A DNA stretch of 64,000 nt from Euphorbia lathyris (lineage: Eukaryota > Streptophyta > Magnoliopsida > Malpighiales > Euphorbiaceae): contig NC_088913.1 in NCBI RefSeq assembly GCF_963576675.1, positions 26,553,001 through 26,617,000 of the forward strand, read 5' to 3'. The notes under the pieces are model-generated. The model was not told the origin of the DNA. It searched no databases and worked only from the letters and a program-made list of their open reading frames with translations. How positions within the stretch are numbered: the stretch's first letter is position 1; the number at the start of each line of letters is the position of its first letter. Both the position numbers and the translations under genes were made by a program. Below, one piece after another: positions 57,331 through 64,000 of the stretch.

Positions 57331-59326
57331 GTTAAATGTAAGAGCATTTCCGATAATTTTTTAATTTGATTTTTAAGTTAAAATTTAAGAAGGTAGAGTT
57401 AAAAATCAACTCCAACAGTTTCTTAGTGGCTCTTCAAATCATTAAAAGATGCTATATCATTTCTATTAATAAAAAAAGCCTATTAATAGAGATTAAATTT
57501 AATATATTAGAGTGGACTAACAGTCATTTAGAGATGGTCTAAAATTGTTTTTGTTAAAAGCTGGGAAAACTACGCTTAAGAAATCTACCATTTGTAGCTT
57601 TTATAGAAAATTGATTTCACAACTTACAGTGAAAAAGCTGATATTAAATTTTTTTCTAATAAAAAATAACCTTAACTTTCAATTTAATTTCACAAATACC
57701 CATAACTTTCAATTTAATTTCACAAATACCCATAACTTTCAATTTAATTTTGAAAAACTTATATTTTTAACATGTATTTACTAAATACTTATCAATTATT
57801 GTTTTCACAATATTTTTCTTACCACAGGTTATGTTGGCCATAAAATGCCAAATTGACCGTTAGTAGCTGTTTATCAATTTTAACCAAATACTTTTATATC
57901 TACCCTTTAGAGTAAAACACTAAAAAGAAACTACAAATATGAGAATCAATCTGGCACTATAAATCTCTTGTAAAGCAAATCATTTAACTTCTTAAAAATG
58001 ATATGTTAATTTTATGGTTGAATACATCAAGACTTTCGTAAACTTAATTAAAAAAAATGATTGGTCCCCTTAGATTTTAATAATGTTTCACTAATCCATG
58101 AACTTACTTAATTTAAGATTATTAATCCTCTATTGTTACGTGGCACAGTAAGAAAATATTTGAGCAATTTAAAACATGTCACTCTGACTAATTCAATTGA
58201 AGGGTTAAATAAGTTCAATAGGTCAATATGTTAATTTAAGTAAATTTAAGAGATCAATAATTATCTGAAGTTTAGAGATTAGTAAGATATTTTCAAAATT
58301 TAAAGGATCGATCAATATTTTGGAGAACCCTAATATATATTTAATCTATTTTAATCTATAATGTAATAAAAATATCAATTCGGTTTAATTATAGATTAAA
58401 TTAGATCTTAATACAATATCTTAGTTTTATTATTTTAACCTTTTATTTTTTTTATCCATGTATAAAATGCTAAAAACTACCTCACTAAAGCATTAATGCA
58501 AATTGTAAGAAAGGACAATGAAATTGAAATCTGGGATGGAGGGAAACAACGCTTTCACTTTTTTTCATTTAGGCGTTGGGGATTAAATTTGTTTTAGGGG
58601 ATTAATTAGATTAAGGACAATATCTAAAGGTGGTCCTAAATATTTTAAAAAACTAGTGCAATTCTGTTGTTGGATTTTATCTACAAAATATTATTGCCAA
58701 CATATATTTATTTTTTTTTGTTATTTTCTACTATTTTGTCATACACTATGTTGAATATCCTTCCAATTCCCAATTTGTGATACAAAATAGAATGTTCCTA
58801 GATTCAAAGTTCAAAATTTTATGCTCATTGTTTTGGTAGAGAAAAGGAAATAATATTTATAATTGCTTGGGATGAATGTAGAAATTTGTATATTATTTGG
58901 ATGAAATATTAATTTGAATTTGAATGTCAAGGTGGAGCTAAATTACTATTGAAAAGAAAAATTTAATCATTAGTTTTGTATAAATCATTTTGGGGTTGAA
59001 TTTAACTTTTTTGTTTACGCTTGATGCTACATGTATGATGGTTTATAATTCCGTATTAAGGACAATTTTTTTTCATACCACATATCTTAATAACTTTGAA
59101 ATGCAATTGTGTGCATAATGGTGGTATCTTATTTTTCTTCATACAAGATGAAGCTTTTCCACCTATAATCATGGTTGTCAAAATCGGACTGCCATAAAAT
59201 CGGAAGAAACAAAGGTCAAGGGTCAAAGGTCCAATCGTAGTTGAACTGGGGTTTAATCGGAATTCATAAAATCCTATAAAATATAATATAGTTTTTATTC
59301 ATATTCAACTTTATAATATAGTAAAA
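57331..59326. other. AT-rich intergenic with a short tandem repeat
   Basis: A 30-bp unit AACTTTCAATTTAATTTCAC plus AAATACCCAT is repeated 2.6 times at 57674-57750. No gene otherwise. Confidence 0.45.
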
Positions 59327-60690
59327 TATTTGTATGGCGCCTTGTATCGGGTATTTTACCCCTTAGAACTCGCCTTGTGGATAGGAGAGTTCCGATACCA
59401 ACTTCATGCTTATTATGCACAGACGGATCGGAGTCCGGTTGGCATTTGTTCTATGGCTGTGATTATGCAAAACAATGTTGGTCTATGGTTGGAGTTGCTG
59501 TTCCGGGGGAGGAATGGGATAGAATTGAGGATTGGATATTTCAGAGGTTAGTGGATGAGAGTTCGGATGTCATTAATGTGAACATTGCTGTGTTGTGGGC
59601 TATTTGGCAGGTGCGGAATGATATGCTATGGAAACAGTTTAAAAGGAATCCTGAGGAAGCTATTAACGCTGTTATGGTGTTTTTTGGTGATTGGAACATG
59701 GCCCAAAGGGGTAATTTTGGAGGTCTTGCTGCTGCTGGTGTTGAACAAGGTGAGGATCTTGGTATACTTGATGCTGATGCAGGTAACCGATTCGTAGTGC
59801 CCGTCGAAGCTGAGGATGAACTTAATGCAGAAAGAGCAGCAAATGTTGAAGCTGGCGCTCATCGTCGAGATGTTGCGAGATTGCTGTGTGCTGGTAGGAG
59901 GAATGATCTGGTATTGGAGGTTGATACCATTTCCCCTCAACGAATTGAAGACGCATCAGCAAGGGAGCGATCTATAAGTGCAGTATGGGGTCAACGTGAT
60001 GTTGCTGTCCTTGACAGGCTGTAGGATGGGCGAGTGTGCCAATCAATATTGAAGCTGTTTTGAATAACAATATTTCGCAGGTGAATAATGAGGGAGGCTT
60101 CTTGTTGAGAGAGAGCAGTAATTTAATGCATTTAAGTGGTCAAAGGTGCAAAATCAAATGGAAAAAACCAAGTGCAGGTTCGATCAAGTGTAACACTGAT
60201 GCGGCGATTTTCGCCGACACCCAATCTTTTGGGGCTGCTGCAATTCTTCGGAACAGTGAGGGCAATTTCATCTCAGGTTTTAGCATGCACTTGGAAGGAT
60301 CTGTGTCGGTTCGATTAGCTGAGGCGATGGCGCTGAAAGAAAGCATCCTTTGGGCCAGATCCATTGACATTAATGATATTGTATTTGAGTCAGATGCAAA
60401 AATTGTGGTTGACGCTATTCTGTCAAACCACCAAGACTTAACGGAATATGGTAGTGTGATTCATGAAGTGAGAAAGTTATTGGTAAACCACCCAAGATTT
60501 TCGGTGGTATTTGTTCCAAGGTTAGCGAACGAAGCGGCTAATGCACTTGCTAGGCTTGCTCGGTCCTATGCTAATTCTTTTATTCATTATTCTTTACCTG
60601 TAGACATTCAAGGCATCTTATTTCGGGATGCCATTTTTAGTGATTAATAAAGTTTCGTTTAAAAAAAATATTTTATTTAAAAAAAATATT
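59327..60690 (+). mobile_element. 5'-truncated L1-type LINE, 3' end of ORF2
   Basis: Begins inside zf-RVT (KIFVWR, then CLLCTDGSESGWHLFYGCDYAKQCW in 59377-59480), continues as an open frame to 60024 (NVNIAVLWAIWQVRNDMLWK). After a short break it enters RNase H in 60036-60647: KWKKPSAGSIKCNTDAAIF, GAAAILRNSEGNF, LAEAMALKESILWA, FESDAKIVVDAIL, ANALARLARS. The two ORFs are separated by TAG and a frame change. It ends with AATAAAG and interrupted poly(A) runs (60668-60689). AAAATATTT on both sides may be the target duplication, but the match is short. Confidence 0.82.
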
Positions 60691-60730
60691 AACATTATTA
60701 TAAAAAGTATGCTAATAAAAGTATTTCTTT

Positions 60731-61211
60731 TTTTTTTTGGTAAGAAGGGAAGAAAAAAAAACAAACAAACAAAAACCTAACCCGGGATCAGTCTAGGAAG
60801 ACTGACCCCAATCCTATCCTCAAGAAGAGAAGGTAACAGAAAAGAAGGAGGAACGGAAAGGGTAGAAACACCTAACATCCCCCCATGCCCAGCAGCTGCC
60901 AAGCGATCCGCCACGCGGTTTTGCTCCCTATAAATATGGGAGAAGGTAAGAGAATCGAAGGCAGGACGAAGCCTCAAGATGGCTTTAATAAGATTCTGAC
61001 TTTTAAGACAAACAGCCTGTCTATCCGAAATCCTGTTGATAGCCTCCAAATTGTCAAACTCCACCGAAAGTCTTTTAACACCCATGCGAATGTCGAGTTT
61101 AATGCCAGACAAGATCCCCCAGAGCTCTGCAGTAAAGGAGGAGCCCGTACCTAAGTTATGGGTAAACCCAGCCAGCCAGGCGCCACCAGCATCCCGAAGA
61201 ACTCCACCAGC
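60731..61211 (-). mobile_element. 5'-truncated LINE (RNase H end) with 17-bp target duplication
   Basis: AATAAAAGTATTTCTTT occurs at 60714-60730 and 61212-61228. The T-run after the first copy is the poly(A) tail of a minus-strand insertion. Inside, the minus strand encodes the end of RNase H: GIKLDIRMGVKRLSVEFDNL, HIYREQNRVADRLAAAGH, ending at a stop near 60777. 481 bp, a textbook target-primed insertion. Non-functional. Confidence 0.92.
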
Positions 61212-61228
61212 AATAAAAGTATTTCTTT

Positions 61229-61657
61229 AATATCAACTAATAATTTTTAAAAATATCAAATTTATAAATTAAAAATATAATCTAATTCAGTGTACCTAAC
61301 AATTTAAAAATACAAAATGTATATTTTTTAAACTAAATAATTATTATTATCTTTTAATCAAAATAGTTATTATTATTAATATTAGTTGCATGTAAATATA
61401 ATAGAATATTAGAGTATATATTTTACTTTTAAATTTTATTTTATATAAATATATAAAGTTTAAAAACCTTATTAATTTAAGTTATAAATATTATATAATA
61501 TATTTATTAATTATTGATAAATATCATAAGTCGTATATTAGTCTAGCAGTTAAAAAGTTTGTTCGGAACTATAAGGTTCGGTCATTTTAGTATTATGCAC
61601 GGTTTGGTTTGACGGGAAATACATTTGTTTCTAAAGAATAATAAGAGTTGTCATCCG
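61229..61657. other. AT-rich flank, nothing recognised
   Basis: No gene on either strand. Confidence 0.4.
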
Positions 61658-62210
61658 TGTTGGAAATAGGTGCATGTATGTTTTAATGTGCATAATAAAT
61701 GAAGCATTTATTATCTAGGAGATGGAGGATTATGTTTTGAACCTAGTCAAGAATTTAAAAGGTTGTCTTGATCTCTACATCACTTTAATTGAAGATGGAG
61801 ATTACGAAGCATCACATTCTATTTTTAGGGTTCTTTGTTTCCTATAAATAGAGGCTCCATATTTCTGGAGAATTAAGAGAGAAGAGTTGACAAAAGGCTG
61901 TGAGTGTTTGCTTAGAAGTATTGCAGGAATTCTCACTCTGCATACCTGTGTAAATTGTGTGTGATCAAAACTAAGTAGGGTGTACTTGGGTTTTGGGTAG
62001 TGAGTGAATGATTGAGCGTTGTAATACTTGTACTCCATTCTCCTATAGTGCAAAGGGCTTCTTGCAGTAGCTCCAAGGATTAGCCACTGATTTGGTGGTG
62101 AACCTTGTAAAAATTATTGTGTTTTTTCTTGTTTGTTTTATTTCCGTATTTTTGCTGTTGTGTCCTGGAAGAGGAATTTGTTATTGTGATATTTTTATAA
62201 ATTCCTAACA
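61658..62210 (+). repeat. 5' LTR of a second Ty1/copia element
   Basis: TGTTGGAAATAGG ... AATTCCTAACA, with TGTTGGAA / TTCCTAACA inverted ends. TATA box CCTATAAATAGAGG near 61843. The tRNA-iMet primer site TGGTATCAGAGC follows at 62213-62224. Confidence 0.9.
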
Positions 62211-62239
62211 ACTGGTATCAGAGCTTTCTGGTTTGGACA

Positions 62240-63316
62240 ATGGCAGGGTCATACGGAATAAGTTCTAGAATAAGCAAGTTTGATGGAACTGACTTTTCAT
62301 TCTGGAGATTGCAGATTATAGACTATCTGTATAGCAAAAAATTGCACTTGCCGCTTTCAGAAGTGAAACCAGCAGATATGAGCCAAGAGGATTGGGAACT
62401 TCTCGATCGACAAGTGTTGGGCGTAATCAGATTGACGCTAACACGGAATGTTGCTCATAAGGTAGCAGAAACAAAATCAACAGCCGAAATGATGAGACTC
62501 TTATTAGATATGTACGAGAAGCCTTCTGCAAATAACAAGCTACATCTGATGAAAAAGTTATTTAATTTGAGAATGGGTGATGGTGCTTCAGTTGCAGAAC
62601 ATATAAATGAGTTCAATACTATTGTTACTCAACTAACGTCTGTTGATATTACCTTTGATGATGAGGTCCATGCTTTAATTCTTTTGACTTCATTACCTAA
62701 TAGTTGGGAGCCTATGAGGACTGCAGTTAGTAATTCTGTTGGCAAGGGAAAATTGTCATTTAGTGATGTCAGGGATCGAATTCTTGCTGAAGAAGTGCGA
62801 AGGATTGATTCCGCTGAAGGTACATCGACAAGTTCTGCCTTACATGTTGAAAATAGAGGTAGAAGCAATGAAAGGAATTCTAACCGAGGACGAGGTAGAT
62901 CGAAGTCGAGGAATGGTAGATCCAAATCAAGAAATGGATGGAAATTGGAGTGTTGGAATTGTGGAAAGCCCGGACACGTGAAGGCTAAATGCAGACTTCC
63001 AAAGAAGGAAGACAATAAGAAAGCTGCAAATGTTGTAGCTGATGAGGTACAAGATGCTTTACTTTTATCTGTTGATTGTTCCATTGAATCTTGGGTATTA
63101 GATTCAGGTGCTTCTTTTCATACGACATCAAACCGTGAAATCATGGAGAACTATTCAGTTGGAAACTATGGGAAGGTGTATCTCGCAGATGGTGAGCCAT
63201 TGGAGATAGCCGGAATCGGTGATGTTCGTTTGAAGTTAGAAAATGGAACAGTGTGGAAAATCAACCAAGTAAGACATGTGCCAAGGTTAACAAAGAATCT
63301 TATTTCAGTTGGACAG
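62240..63316 (+). CDS. Gag and protease start of a Ty1/copia polyprotein, truncated
   Basis: Open for its whole length. Gag: MAGSYGISSRISKFDGTDFS, FWRLQIIDYL, LYSKKLHLPL, then a UBN2-type segment (NKLHLMKKLFNLRM, HINEFNTIVTQL, LTSLPNSWEPMRTAV), an Arg/Ser-rich linker (SKSRNGRSKSRNG) and one zinc knuckle CWNCGKPGHVKAKC. Protease: SWVLDSGASFHTTSN with the DSG active site. The frame is cut after NLISVGQ by a gypsy-type LTR at 63317; the last six residues before the stop at 63337 are LTR sequence. A Tnt1/Retrofit-like copia element by overall form. Before interruption it was intact, so it is young. Confidence 0.88.
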
Positions 63317-64000
63317 TGTTATCGTCGTAATTTATAGCATTTTTAGTATTTAATTACTAGTTATTTTGTATCATTTTAATAAAGTTTAATAATAGTTTTT
63401 GTATATTTTCTTCATTTTATGTATCTAAGCTACTTTGTGTGTTTTAGGCACTTTCGCAAGGTTTTCGGCACAAATAACCAAGTCAGGGCTTAAGGCGACA
63501 ACTCGGGAGTAAAAGGAACAAAAAAAGGAGTTTTAGTGACACCCAGCGTGCACCTCATCGCGGATGGGTGCTGTAAGATAAAAGTCCAATTGTTCACACT
63601 GGGACAGATTTGACACATTTTCGTATTTTCAACGTATCTCCCTCATACGGACTCGGATTGAGGCGATTCAAAATGCGTTGGAAAGCTAAGAGAAAGATGA
63701 ACAAGTGACTAATAATGGCCTCTCCAAAAGCGAAGTGTATCAAGCCCAGAAAATTCCCAAAGTTGATGAACATGTTGAAGCCTATGATTCCTTTCCCACC
63801 TTTACACATTTCAACTCCTAAATTGTCAAAGTCTTCCACCATCATCTCTTAAATGCAAAATTCAGAAGATTAGGGAGTGGGAGGCCATAAGGAGACTTGG
63901 TCTTTGGAATTATATGTGCCATTTTTACTATAAAAGGAGACCTTGGGTGCCATTTGAAGACACACCAAGCTTAGGCTTAATTTCTCCCTCTATAATGTTA
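63317..64000 (+). mobile_element. Start of a gypsy-type LTR, running off the window
   Basis: TGTTATCGTCGTAATTTATAGC starts exactly where the copia frame breaks. TACGGACTCGGATTGAGGCG and TGCGTTGGAAAGCTAAGAG (63654-63692) are phrases familiar from plant Athila/Tat-like LTRs. The 5-bp target duplication expected is GACAG (63312-63316). The other end is outside the window. No gene inside; the ORF at 63594 on the minus strand is not called. Confidence 0.6.

Noticed and set aside
57117..57335. 72-codon ORF with a His-rich stretch
   Set aside because: No domain, no promoter or splice context, and AT-rich repeat-like surroundings.
59327..60690. Target duplication AAAATATTT for the plus-strand LINE
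   Set aside because: The left copy overlaps LINE coding sequence (KIF), and the right copy is in an A/T-run, so it may be chance.

Overview
The window looks like nuclear DNA of a eudicot plant. It is AT-rich and dominated by nested retrotransposons and small inverted-repeat elements. The few host genes have plant-type features: a plastid-targeted riboflavin synthase with GGCCCA promoter motifs and a leader intron, and gene fragments of ACC oxidase and a mitochondrial porin with plant splice sites. There are no rRNA genes, tRNA genes or CRISPR arrays. The exact species cannot be read from the sequence.

Layout. 1-3490: 3' end of a Ty3/gypsy element with its 3' LTR, inserted into the 3' part of an L1-type LINE on the minus strand (3491-8640; ORF1 open, ORF2 broken). 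8.6-13.0 kb: AT-rich sequence with tandem repeats, hairpins and an Au-like SINE. 13.0-14.6 kb: the LTR and tRNA-Asp primer site of an Athila/Tat-like gypsy element on the minus strand. 14.58-19.86 kb: an unrecognised, tandemly duplicated plant gene. The last exon of the left copy was hit twice, by the Athila/Tat-like element and by a 3.5-kb LTR that now stands alone with an AGGAA target duplication. The right copy lies at 18.3-19.8 kb.

20493-35784: a complete Sirevirus-like Ty1/copia element with two LTRs of about 1.34 kb and AATAT target duplications. It has gag, pol and a long extra 3' ORF, all damaged by stops and frameshifts. Its reverse transcriptase is split by a 3.8-kb insertion with a CACTA-type right end. 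That insertion carries exon pieces of a VDAC porin gene and of an ACC oxidase gene, both on the minus strand.

36-43 kb: small TIR elements; a multi-exon C48 (Ulp1-like) peptidase gene of transposon type whose catalytic residues and splice sites are all present; and a 1.4-kb inverted duplication containing a small membrane-protein ORF. 43.6-46 kb: the one clearly intact host gene, riboflavin synthase. 46-58 kb: MITEs (three copies of one family, a Mutator-type element with a 9-bp target duplication, and a hAT element nested in a PIF/Harbinger-like one), a decayed copia fragment, and a frameshifted single-exon gene for a putatively myristoylated Ser/Arg-rich protein. 59-61.2 kb: two 5'-truncated LINEs. 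61.7-64 kb: the 5' end of another Ty1/copia element, cut by a gypsy-type LTR that runs off the window.

Most coding capacity is transposon-derived. Many breaks are in-frame stops that could have arisen from CGA to TGA changes, as expected in methylated plant repeats.
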